NCBI GenBank assembly: GCA_030737875.1
Contig: CM060910.1
Span: forward strand, 614,557,303-614,621,302
Length of the DNA: 64,000 bases
Direction of reading: 5' to 3'
Source: Allium sativum
Lineage: Eukaryota > Streptophyta > Magnoliopsida > Asparagales > Amaryllidaceae
Positions 10,716 through 21,273 of this stretch are shown here, piece by piece (position 1 is the first letter of the stretch; the number at the start of each line of letters is the position of its first letter). A model generated the notes under the pieces. That model did not search any database and was not told where the DNA came from. It saw only the letters and a program-made list of their open reading frames with translations. A program made the translations under genes and the position numbers.

Positions 10716-12017
10716 TTGGCTTCGTTTTAACTAAGGAATAGTTAATGTTCGGCAGTAAAAGGAAATGGTTTGAGTTGGCATCGCGATGGTTTGTTTAAAC
10801 ATCTGCCTAAGTCCAATGAAGAAGCTTTGGAAATGTTTTCCAAATAAGAAACCAGAAACGTTTTCAAATAAAGAAAACGAGAAATGGAAATGTTTTCCAT
10901 TGTTAATAACGTATATTTTCCCAATTTAGAAAATAAGGAATATTGAACGTAGGGAAACAGGAGATAAGTAAATTTATGAAATTAAGAGATAATTGTTAAA
11001 TGATGTTTGATAGATATAATTTCCATTTGGAAATAATATCATTGTTTGCACACCTATTTTTATTCGATAGTTAAATCACAGACTATCGAAGTTTTGACCA
11101 TTTTAACGTTGTTAATATGGAGAGACCGGTTGGATTATTATCCAAAGAACCACTCTGTATTGGCATAAGCATTGCGAATCATATATGCCAAAGGAAATTG
11201 AAGACGGAGTTATGCAAGGGCTATCCTGTTTACATAATAGTGCCTTCGGTTCATCCTGTTCCTGGATGACTTGTATGGACGGATGTTTGACAGAGTAATT
11301 CCAGACGATCACGTATATTGATTTCTCCAACCGTACCAAGAGTGGAAGCGGAGGAGGAAACTTCTTTTAGCTAACACATAATGTATTGTTGTAGACGTCA
11401 ATCGGTGATTTGATGGATTTGACGATGTGGCATTCAAAGTGAATCTGGTGTGATGATAAAGCGTAGCTTCTAGCCTCATCATCCGGTAAATGACAGAAAT
11501 CAGGCAGGCAGCATGGCTAAGTCGGTCGCACCGAAGTAGGGTGTATAATCACCTGATCTAGAGTTTCATTCATTCCTAAAAATCTATTGTTGATGCTGTC
11601 CCATTCGGGAAACGGTTGCTGATCCCAACTGTTGGTGATATACATTCGATACACTCAAGCGAAATGAGTGGTCGGTCATGTGTGGTTGGGTTGCAAGATG
11701 TTCTTGTTGAACCCAGTGTATTCCTCTCTAGAGGTACACGAGCGAAAGGTAGTTCCATACCTTGTTATAGTTGGAAATCCATTACCCAATACGTGCTTGC
11801 GGTTTTGATTGTATACTATATATGTAGAACGTGAGATGAAAGCGTTTCTACTAGATGATTATTATATTGTGTTGATAGACATTATTATAATATCAAAAGG
11901 TTTTTGATATAAAGATATTTTGGATTCTCATAAGGGAAAAACCCGTTCCGTTATGCGGCGTGGTCTTATAGATATCGTTTACCTGTATAACTGTTTTTAA
12001 AATTGTTTTACTTACAC

Positions 12018-12066
12018 CAGTCCCATGACTGACCCAGAGTTTACTTTGTTGTTTTCCCTAAACTCT
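12018..12066 (+). other. Paired hairpins in A LTR (CAGTC/GACTG and AGAGTTTA/TAAACTCT)
   Basis: A 5-bp stem with loop CCAT is followed by a perfect 8-bp stem with a 15-base loop. Equivalent pairs occur in the A 3' LTR (20737 onward), in D (46506-46550) and on the minus strand in C (49991-50035 and 57488-57532). Confidence 0.65.
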
Positions 12067-12369
12067 TGGGTGCCTAAATTTGTATGGGCAGTCATGTAGT
12101 CGGGATTTACAGATATAGTTGAAGAGCTGGAGCAGGAGGCTTCAAGATCATATAGCTATAGTTATTTCCGCTGTGTTGTAAGTGATGTACTTTGATAATG
12201 ATATGTATATTCAAGTACAGATGTATATTTCAAGTTATGTTATACATATTATATGTTATTCGTTCCGCTGTGAGATTCGTGTTACTCTGATATTGTGTGC
12301 TTCTTTTTCTTCTATTCTAAGTTTCTATCTTATCTTTCCTCACCTTCTAATTTCTTTCACTAATTACCA

Positions 12370-12434
12370 GGATTTTTCGATGTTTTGGTTATCGACATCG
12401 TGCTTATGTCGATGACCAAAGTCGCTAAAAATCC
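12370..12434 (+). other. Terminal hairpin before the A 5' LTR end
   Basis: Outer arms GGATTTTT (12370) and AAAAATCC (12427) enclose inner arms GGTTATCGACAT (12387) and ATGTCGATGACC (12406, one mismatch). In the 3' LTR the inner stem is perfect (21106-21117 with 21125-21136). It ends 11 bases before the LTR terminus. Confidence 0.75.
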
Positions 12435-12447
12435 GGGTCGTTACAGT

Positions 12448-12459
12448 TGGTATCAGAGC
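12448..12459 (+). other. Primer binding site of element A
   Basis: TGGTATCAGAGC, two bases after the LTR end, is the standard complement of the 3' end of plant initiator tRNA-Met. It sets the orientation as plus. Confidence 0.93.
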
Positions 12460-12461
12460 TT

Positions 12462-12522
12462 AGGTTAAGAATTACTTGGCTCTGTGGCGTGACTCGGTAG
12501 AGATAGGGTTAGTAATACCCTA
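12462..12522 (+). other. Leader double hairpin of element A
   Basis: A weak first stem AGGT/ACTT (12462-12477) is followed by TAGGGT-TAGTAAT-ACCCTA (12504-12522). The word GTGACTCGGTAGAGA lies between them. B and C have the same two-stem order with different bases in the arms. Confidence 0.65.
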
Positions 12523-13440
12523 GATTGAGTTTGAGTGTATATGTACGAGTGAACGTATTTGTATATGATATAAAAATAATTTTATATTGTGAAGATTTGT
12601 TGGTTTAGTCGTTTATGAGTTCTGGTCGATCAGTTTGATCCACTGTATCGGTAGGAGTTACTAAACACTCGAATACGATGGGTCGTCACGATATGTTTTG
12701 AAAAGAGGGTAAATGAAAATAAGTTTACCCAAAGTATATTTTGATATATATTGGATATATTGGTTGTTATTATAATCGAGAAAGATTATAAATTAAATGG
12801 TTATGTAAATAGCCAATCAGAATTCATATAAGTAAAATACGTGAAATCAGATGAGTTAAATATGAAATTTTAACCAGGAATTGAATTAAAACTCTGGAGA
12901 ATTGGATAAGTGTTTGTAAATGGATTTAGATTAAAAATAAGGAAAATTTAAGATCCTGGGAGATTTTAAATTATTTTACAAGCAGTGTGAATTATATTTT
13001 GAAATGAATTTCAAAGTGAAATGTTTTGAAATGGTTTTATAGTATTGAACTCACTTCGATCGCTGGAAAATAGATTCTGATGATGACAGCTGCATCATCA
13101 GTATTCATTTTCGAGTTGTAAGTGACGAATTACTACCAGAGATACTGTTTTGAATTTGTTTTGGGAAAGACAAGTTGTGTTGAATTTCAAAATGGGATTT
13201 ATATTATGGAATTTGAAATTTTAAATAGATTTGAAATATTAACTTGTTTTAAAAGAAATAAAACAAGAAGTCCCTTTATAAGCGAAGTTTATAAATAATT
13301 CTTTTATAAATGAAGTTTATAAATGAAGTGAAGAGAATTATCATTGGATAATTCAGAAATAAAAATACAAGTGTGAAATTGAAAGGGAAATCTATTTTCC
13401 AAAGGTAAAAATATCGATTTCAAAAGGAATTGAAATCGAG

Positions 13441-13990
13441 ACTTATGTAAAGAATGAATAAAGAAAATTTGAAATAGAAATTGAATATGTGAAATTCAAT
13501 GGAATTGAAATAGAATTTAAATAAGAAAATTCAAAGGGGATTTGAATATGGAAAATTCAAAGGGGATTTGAATATAGAAATTCAAATGAGATTTGAATAA
13601 AGAAGATTTAAATAATGGAAAATTGAATATAGAATTCATATAGAGTAATAATGAAATTTGAATATAGAAATTCAAATGGCGTTTGGATATAGAAAATATA
13701 AAAGATTTCAAATATAGGATTTGAATATCGAAAGTGAAATGAAATTTGAATGTAGAGAATTTAAATAGAATTGAAATTTGAATTTAGAAGATTCAAAGGG
13801 AAGTGAAATGAAATAAAGAAAATTCAAATAGATTTGAATATAGAAATTCAAATGGAGTTTGAAAATAGATTTGAATAATGAAATTCATATATGGAATTTG
13901 AATAAGTGAATTGAAATGAAATTCAAATATAGAATTTGAATAAGAAAATGGAAATGGAATTTGAATATAGGAAATTCAAATAAAATTGAA
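13441..13990 (+). repeat. Degenerate ATTCAAAT/ATTTGAAT array in A interior
   Basis: Irregular 20-30 base units in which ATTCAAA and TTTGAAT alternate, so neighbouring units can pair as short hairpins. Lines 13561-13800 contain about 7 cytosines in 240 bases. No exact period. Confidence 0.6.
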
Positions 13991-14180
13991 ATGGAATTCA
14001 ATTAGTTGATAAACAAGTTAAAATATATTTGAACATGTTATACTCAAATATGAAGGTGAAATGGGCAAACCAGTAATTTGAAAATCACTTAACGAACTAA
14101 GTTAAAATGATTGGATTAAGTTGAAATGAATTAGAAATGTATAAATATAATGAGATAGGTATGAAGGCATATAGATAGAA

Positions 14181-14370
14181 TGCTCGACGAAAAGGTATGT
14201 ATTTAATTCACATATGAGATTTTATGCGCCGTATCGGCTAGCTGCTTGGCTTTTTCTTTTTCTTTTGGATTGGTGAGGGCTATGGGAGGCTATTTGAAAT
14301 ATCCCGATGCTCCCGGTACAAAGGAGGTTATGGCGAATTTTTCCGGGAATTTAAGGAGATAGAATATTTT
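14181..14370 (+). other. Interior block shared by elements A and C
   Basis: Contains TGCTCGACGAAAAGGTA, CGGCTAGCTGCTTGGC, CGATGCTCCCGGTACA and GGAGGTTATGGCGAA. The minus strand of C at 56270-56463 has the same words in the same order, and a poorer copy lies at 15406-15620. No frame is open through it. Confidence 0.7.
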
Positions 14371-14600
14371 TAAGATAATTTGATAATTAGAAATCAACGT
14401 ATCAATATATGTATATAGAAGTCGATAAGGAAACGAACTTAGAAATAGGATAGTATAATCAAAAAGGAAGACTAAGAATAAAATCTAGTAAGAATAGAAA
14501 GAGAAAGTGTAGACGTGTTTAAAGGTGAATAAGTAATTGTATGGCATTGATTATTCGAGTAAGTGGTCTTATCTGTTTTGACGTTATAAATGTTATTCAG

Positions 14601-14634
14601 TCAAGGTCTGAGAGGTAGTTATACCCCAACTTGA
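14601..14634 (+). other. GGTCTGAGAGGTA structured element, A interior copy
   Basis: Outer arms TCAAG/CTTGA, inner arms GGTA/TACC with loop GTTA. It is the only copy outside an LTR. The ~150 bases after it also resemble the LTR downstream of 10715, so an LTR piece has been duplicated into the interior. Confidence 0.65.
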
Positions 14635-15738
14635 TTGATTTCATTTTAAACAAATAAATAGTAAGATTTCAGGCTCGAAGATCAAATGTTGAATAAGGGT
14701 TAGTTGAATATAGTATTTGGGTTGTCGTAACGATGTTTTACACCACATCTGTTTTAACCCATATAAGTGTAAGCTTGGAAATAAAATAAAGAATATTTCC
14801 TAAGTATAGAAATAAACGAGATCGGAAAAGAGATAAATAATTGGAATATTTTCCAATTATAAATAGCATATATTTTCTAAAGTTTAGAAAATAAAGGAAG
14901 GCGATATTCGGAAATGTTTTCTAAATAACATAAAAGGCCAATATGGTTATTGAAAATATTTGGTTAACAAATATTGATAAAGAAATAGAAAAGTGATTTA
15001 ACTAATGGAATATTAATTAAGGGCTCAGTGACATGTTCGAAAAGGAAAATTTAATTTTTGAAAAGAGCAAACTGTTTGAAAACTCCCTGGGAAAGACTGT
15101 TTGAATTAAAAACAAATTTAACAGAAATTTGTGAAAGAAAATTTGAAGTAAAGTAAAGCCAGTAAAGTGGTAACTGAGGTTGAATTAGAATGATATCAAG
15201 ACAAATTGGATTGTGAGATTCAAATGTGAAGTGTAATGTGATAATCAAGTTAAGAGTGGGAATCATGAACGAAACTTGAGTTTGAAAATAGAATTTGGCT
15301 TGGTTAAAGGCAAATGCTTGTATTGGAGATAAAAGCAGATTAGAATTTGATTGGGATAACCCTTGTATATGCCGAGTTGATAGCATATGGAAGTAATAGA
15401 GTTGATATGCCCGACAAAAAGGTACAAGTTTATATTTCACATGGATATAATATTTATGAGCCGAATTGGCAAGCCGCTTGGCAGTTTGGTTTTCTTTTGG
15501 GTTGGAGATGGCCCAGAGAGGCGAGTTGGAGTTTGACGTATTGACCAGTACAAAGGAGGTGCTGGCGAAATTTTTCGAAGAATAAGGAGTTAGAAAATTT
15601 TCAGGATTTTTGAAAATTTTCGTCGATAAGAATTAATTAATAATTTAATTGAAATTAAATTGGTTCAGTTGAAACTGAAGTTAAGAAGTGAACAAATATG
15701 TTCTAACCAGTCGATAGGGTCGTTCTCTACCTTTTAGC

Positions 15739-15756
15739 AATTTCGAGGACGAAATT
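15739..15756 (+). other. AATTTCG/CGAAATT hairpin before the A polypurine tract
   Basis: Perfect 7-bp stem with loop AGGA, six bases before the polypurine tract. It is also present in B (29632-29649, 36036-36053). The same bases could encode NFEDEI, which resembles the end of a gypsy-type polyprotein, so it may be a coding vestige. Confidence 0.6.
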
Positions 15757-15761
15757 ATTTT

Positions 15762-15774
15762 AAGTGGGGAAGAT
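15762..15774 (+). other. Polypurine tract of element A
   Basis: AAGTGGGGAAGAT directly before the 3' LTR, the expected plus-strand primer site. Confidence 0.85.
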
Positions 15775-18700
15775 TGTAATGACCCGCACTAGCAGAGGTA
15801 TTATGATTAATTTATTTAATTATATAAATGGTGGGTTAGTAAATTTAATGGTCGTGGAATTTAATAATGGTGAATATTTAATTTAAATAATAAATTAAAT
15901 AATATATTTAATTCTGAAATAATCAGAATTGACTGAAATGGCGATATGGTGTGAACCGGATCATCAGTGATATTTAATTCAGCTTGGAAATTGAATTTGA
16001 ATAACGAATATATTCAACCATCGACAGTTGAACGTATAATTATAATATGATTAAAATAGAACTCGAAATGGCGCTGCAGTTCGCTATTTGGCGATTCGAA
16101 CTTCAACTGAATGTACGGGATTTGTTTTAAATCGAATTTCTGTGAAACAAGAAACGTACGGAGCTGGTGGAGTATATCTTTCTAGTGGAAGAGAAAAATC
16201 GGGGTTTCGTCGTGTAGATTTTGTTTTATGTCCAAATCAAATATTCAGAAAAACAGCGGCATATTCGTTTATGGCCATAATGGTTATTTGAGTGTATTTA
16301 AATATCAGTTTCGAATTTAAACAAGGTTCTTTTGGGACATAGTGATAATTTAATTTTTAGAATTTTAATGTAATTTTTAATTAATTTAATAAGCAACTTT
16401 TTATTTGAAGTATTTCGCACCCTGAAATCAACATTTTGAAGTTTCAAAATATGAGACCATCTACCGATATTATTATATTTTTGGGATCGTGGCACCGAGC
16501 TGATCACAACGATATATTTATTTCAGTCGGCAGCGCCCGTACATGGATATAATTTTACGTAGCAGGGTATATGAACATTCATAGCTTAAAACAATTAAAA
16601 TATGAAACCCTTATAGCCTAAGTATTTCATTCGAAATATACATTGAGCATTCAACCACGTGAACACCCTACGTGGAGAAAACCCAGCCACCAATTAAAAG
16701 TTTATGTTTATAAATAACCCTTAAACTATTTTCTAACCTAATTTTTCTCACCACGGTCAAAGAAAACTGGCCGCCATCTTTATATCCTCAACAAAATTTA
16801 ATCTCCTCCATTACTAAGTAAAACTCATCAACGATTTATCCTTTGGCCTCACATAATATAGGGTTTCAGATCCTTGTGTTTAAAATCCCGGTCCTTTATA
16901 TTTTGTGTTGCTCGACATTTACTGTCGCGATTTATTTCACGGGTTCGGGTCAGTCAGTTTAGGGCTGAGGTTCGTAGGGGCTTGTCGGCCAAAAGGAGGT
17001 TGGCGAGTTCATCAATATCGCATGGAGAAGGAGGTAAGGTGACAGGGCTGGCGACTGACTTGTAGTGATGATGGCGACGCTGTACTGTTCAGCGTGAAGG
17101 AGGCGAAGAACACCTGGAGAGGGGGACGCGCGAGCTCTATGTTGAGGGTATGAGGCTGACGAGCTCCGGAAGTTGAGACCGATGTTGGTTCTGATTTTGG
17201 AATTCGAAGTCTGTACGTAGCATAAGGATTTTTGGGAAAGGTACCGAGGTGCGAGTTGAGCACGGACGGATGGAGCATAAAGAGGAGAAGAGGAGGAGTT
17301 CTTCAGATTTTGTGCTGTGGATTTTTGGTGAAGAGGATATGAGATGAGTTCAAACTGTGTTTTTAGAGGAGAAGATGGATTCAGTAAGTTCATGCGGCAA
17401 ATGTCTAATTAGTATTCTGGAGTGCAAAATGGAACTTGGAGAAGTGGGATGCTTTGAGGAGTTATGGAGAAGGAGAAGACGCAGTAGAAAGAGGTTGTGT
17501 CGCAAGTGCTGTGTGAAGGATTGAAGGCAATATTGTCATAGTTTTATGGAGAAGAAAGGGATGTTGAAGGTAGTGAATGGTTTGTTTGATACTGGGTTTA
17601 GGGGTTGAGCTTTAATGTATGTGTGGAATCTGGTTTGTTGAAAGAGCCGGCTACAGGTTTTAATTTGGGAAGGAAGCTTACTGTTGAAAATGGATGGGTA
17701 GGAGAAATAGCTTTGGGCCGATGAAATTGGAGAGCCCAATTCCTTTTATAAAGAAGAAAAAAAAGAGAGAAGAAGTGGGGAACGCAAATTAGCAAACAGG
17801 TTTCAGTAATTGAAGTTGGGAAGAAAAGAATACGGGTCCTTTAGGATCGTATGAATGACGACTACACAATGGGACTGACCGGGAATAAGTTGGAGTCCAT
17901 TACAATTTATAGCGAAATAAATTGTCCGTCTGAATCAAGCGATGGTTATCGTTATTAACGATGATTGTCCAATGTGAGTAAATCTCACTAACTCTGAACA
18001 GTTTATAATTTCATGTTGTATTTTTAGAACTGTTAGATATTGGTTGATTTACTGTATGTTGACTGTTTGATTGAACTGCTAGTCAGTTAGTTGAATTTCT
18101 ATATTGATTCTGTTTAACAGAATGTATCATATAGAACTGAAAAGTGATGTTATCTATATTGTTTAACATCTGTGATGCAGGGAGACAGGTTGGAGGAATC
18201 CAACTGGATTCCTCAACATTTATTTTACTATTTTGCATATATTGTGATATATGGTGGGTTCTATAATCTGTTATGGATTATGGGCGTTGGAATGATATTG
18301 ATCATTGTTATATGATATTTTTAATGTCATAAGAAACCCTGGGATGTAAAAAAAGAAGTATTTCAATGTATATTGAAATAAAGGAATTTTATAAAATCAC
18401 AGGATTTTATAAAAGGAATTATTTATAAAACGAACACGGTTTTATAAAAGGGATATTTATTTAGAAAATAAATAGAAATAGAAAAGGAATATTTATTTAG
18501 AAAATAAATAGAAGTTACAAATAGGATATATTTGTAACGGTAAATAGAAGTTATAAATAGGATATATTTGTAACGGTAAATAGAAGTTATAAATAGGATA
18601 TATTTGTAACGGTAAATAGAAGTTATAAATAGGATATATTTGTAACGGTAAATAGAAGTTATAAATAGGATATATTTGTAACGGTAAGTAAACGTTATAA

Positions 18701-21164
18701 AAAGGAAATAGTTGTAACGGAAAACGTAGTTTATCAAAAGAAGTTAATCGATGTTAGTTAATCGATTAGTGTTAAAGTAAAAGGAGCTAATCGATGTTAG
18801 TTAATCGATTAGTGTTAAAGTAAAAGAAGTTAATCGATGTTAGTTAATCGATTAGTGTTAAAGTAAAAGGAGCTAATCGATGTTAGTTAATCGATTAGTG
18901 TTAAAGTAAAAGGAGCTAATCGATGTTAGTTAATCGATTAGTGTTAAAGTAAAAAGAGCTAATCGATGTTAGTTAATCGATTAGAGAATAAAGTTAAAAA
19001 GAAGTTAATCGATGTTAGTTTAGTCGATTAGAATAAAGTTAAAAAGAAGTTAATCGATGTTAGTTAATCGATTTGAGAATAAAGTTGAAAGGAGATAATC
19101 GATGTTAGTTTAATCGATTAGAATAGAAGCAAATGAGTAAATCGAATATAGTTATTCGAATAGAAAGTAAAAGGAATTATCGAATATAGTTTATTCGAAA
19201 AGAGTAAGTGAAATGAGTAAATAAATAGCGTTAGTCAAATAGTGTTAGTCCAATAGAGTTAATTGATAGGGGTTAGTCCAAAGGAGTTAAGTAAAAAGAG
19301 TCAATCGAATATAGCTATTCGAAGGAGGGTTAAGTAAGGAAGTTAGTAAATGGAATACAAAGTGAACTTTTCCCATTTCAAAGTTAGAAATGTTGTTCAG
19401 TTAAGGTCTGAGAGGTAGTTCTACCCCAACTTAATTGGCTTCGTTTTAACTAAGGAATAGTTAATGTTCGGCAGTAAAAGGAAATGGTTTGAGTTGGCAT
19501 CGCGATGGTTTGTTTAAACATCTGCCTAAGTCCAATGAAGAAGCTTTGGAAATGTTTTCCAAATAAGAAACCAGAAACGTTTTCAAATAAAGAAAACGAG
19601 AAATGGAAATGTTTTCCATTGTTAATAACGTATATTTTCCCAATTTAGAAAATAAGGAATATTGAACGTAGGGAAACAGGAGATAAGTAAATTTATGAAA
19701 TTAAGAGATAATTGTTAAATGATGTTTGATAGATATAATTTCCATTTGGAAATAATATCATTGTTTGCACACCTATTTTTATTCGATAGTTAAATCACAG
19801 ACTATCGAAGTTTTGACCATTTTAACGTTGTTAATATGGAGAGACCGGTTGGATTATTATCCAAAGAACCACTCTGTATTGGCATAAGCATTGCGAATCA
19901 TATATGCCAAAGGAAATTGAAGACGGAGTTATGCAAGGGCTATCCTGTTTACATAATAGTGCCTTCGGTTCATCCTGTTCCTGGATGACTTGTATGGACG
20001 GATGTTTGACAGAGTAATTCCAGACGATCACGTATATTGATTTCTCCAACCGTACCAAGAGTGGAAGCGGAGGAGGAAACTTCTTTTAGCTAACACATAA
20101 TGTATTGTTGTAGACGTCAATCGGTGATTTGATGGATTTGACGATGTGGCATTCAAAGTGAATCTGGTGTGATGATAAAGCGTAGCTTCTAGCCTCATCA
20201 TCCGGTAAATGACAGAAATCGGGCAGGCAGCATGGCTAAGTCAGTCGCACCGAAGTAGGGTGTATAATCACCTGATCTAGAGTTTCATTCATTCCTAAAA
20301 ATCTATTGTTGATGCTGTCCCATTCGGGAAACGGTTGCTGATCCCAACTGTTGGTGATATACATTCGATACACTCAAGCGAAATGAGTGGTCGGTCATGT
20401 GTGGCCGGGTTGCAAGATGTTCTTGTTGAACCCAGTGTATTCCTCTCTAGAGATACACGAGCGAAAGGTGGTTCCATACCTTGTCATAGTTGGAAATCCA
20501 TTACCTAATACGTGCTTGCGGTTTTGATTGTATACTATATATGTAGAACGTGAGATGAAAGCGTTTCTGCTAGATGATTATTATATTGTGTTGATAGACA
20601 TTATTATAATATCAAAAGGTTTTTGATATAAAGATATTTTGGATTCTCATAAGGGTAAAACCCGTTCCGTTATGCGGCGTGGTCTTATAGATATCGTTTA
20701 CCTGTATAACTGTTTTTAAAACTGTTTTACTCACACCAGTCCCATGACTGACCCAGAGTTTACTTTGTTGTTTTCCCTAAACTCTTGGGTGCCTAAATTT
20801 GTATGGGCAGTCATGTAGTCGGGATTTACAGATATAGTTGAAGAGCTGGAGCAGGAGGCTTCAGGATCATATAGCTATAGTTATTTCCGCTGTGTTGTAA
20901 GTGATGTACTTTGATAATGATATGTATATTCAAGTACAGATGTATATTTCAAGTTATGTTATACATATTATATGTTATTCGTTCCGCTGTGAGATTCGTG
21001 TTACTCTGATATTGTGTGCTTCTTTTTCTTCTATTCTAAGTTTCTATCTTATCTTTCCTCACCCTCTAATTTCTTTCACTAATTACCAGGATTTTTCGAT
21101 GTTTTGGTTATCGACATCGTGCTTATGTCGATAACCAAAGTCGCTAAAAATCCGGGTCGTTACA
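15775..21164 (+). repeat. 3' LTR of element A (5390 bp)
   Basis: Near-identical to the 5' LTR and collinear with it, including all arrays and hairpins. Examples of differences: A for G in CTAGCAG near the start, and a perfect instead of mismatched inner terminal hairpin. Confidence 0.92.
19401..19434 (+). other. GGTCTGAGAGGTA structured element, A 3' LTR copy
   Basis: Identical in arms and loop to the 5' LTR copy. Confidence 0.7.
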
Positions 21165-21169
21165 CCTCT

Positions 21170-21264
21170 CCCCGATCAAAACAGGCCTATATTTGTAAAT
21201 ATTTCCAAAACAAGACTAAACATGTTATAATTTTTGCAAACTAGCCTAAATTGGTTAATTATCC
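21170..21264. repeat. MULE right TIR, outer part
   Basis: Resumes after element A. Its reverse complement starts GGATAATTAACC and follows the left arm to GGCCTGTTTTGA. The exact duplication TTTTTTTAA follows at 21265-21273. Confidence 0.8.
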
Positions 21265-21273
21265 TTTTTTTAA

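Larger units (their letters stand above)
7057..12445 (+). repeat. 5' LTR of element A (5389 bp)
   Basis: Starts TGTAATGACCC and ends GGGTCGTTACA, an inverted repeat with one mismatch. In order it holds a TATA box (7991-7998), a GC-richer stretch (8220-8600), a 36-bp tandem array (9790-9975), a hairpin array (10019-10620), the GGTCTGAGAGGTA element (10682-10715), a block also found in B (11470-11760), a hairpin pair (12018-12066) and a terminal hairpin (12370-12434). It has no convincing ORF. Confidence 0.92.
12446..15774 (+). other. Interior of element A (3329 bp, non-coding)
   Basis: Begins with the primer binding site and a leader shared with B and C, then a long cytosine-poor stretch (about 12780-14150), a second copy of the GGTCTGAGAGGTA element (14601-14634) with LTR-like DNA around it, two related blocks (14181-14370 and 15406-15620), and a hairpin and polypurine tract. 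The longest ORF is 129 codons on the antisense strand and matches nothing I know. Confidence 0.85.
7057..21164 (+). mobile_element. LTR element A: complete non-autonomous retrotransposon
   Basis: TG...CA LTRs at 7057-12445 and 15775-21164 are flanked by the 5-bp duplication CCTCT (7052-7056 and 21165-21169). A primer binding site and a polypurine tract stand at the expected places. The 3.33-kb interior has no gag, protease, reverse transcriptase or integrase frame. The proportions fit a large retrotransposon derivative (LARD), probably mobilised by a Ty3/gypsy helper. I counted roughly 35-40 differences between the two ~5.39-kb LTRs, mostly C/T and G/A, so insertion is recent. Confidence 0.93.
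2670..21264 (-). mobile_element. Mutator-like element (MULE), interrupted by LTR element A
   Basis: The ends start GGAAAAATTTCGGCC on the left and, read inwards from the right, GGATAATTAACC. Both continue into related arms with words such as TTTAGACATGTTTT / TTTAGTCTTGTTTT and AGACCTGTTTTGA / AGGCCTGTTTTGA. The element without insertion A is about 4.5 kb. It encodes a decayed MuDR/FAR1-type transposase and a zinc-finger ORF, both on the minus strand. The 9-bp duplications TTTTTTTAA flank both ends. Element A (7057-21164) sits inside the right terminal inverted repeat and so arrived later. Confidence 0.88.

Noticed and set aside
12448..12459. Possible tRNA gene at TGGTATCAGAGC.
   Set aside because: Only the 12-18 bases complementary to a tRNA 3' end are present, which is a primer binding site; no cloverleaf follows.
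15051..15440. 129-codon minus-strand ORF in the A interior.
   Set aside because: Antisense to the element, biased low-complexity composition, no recognisable domain.
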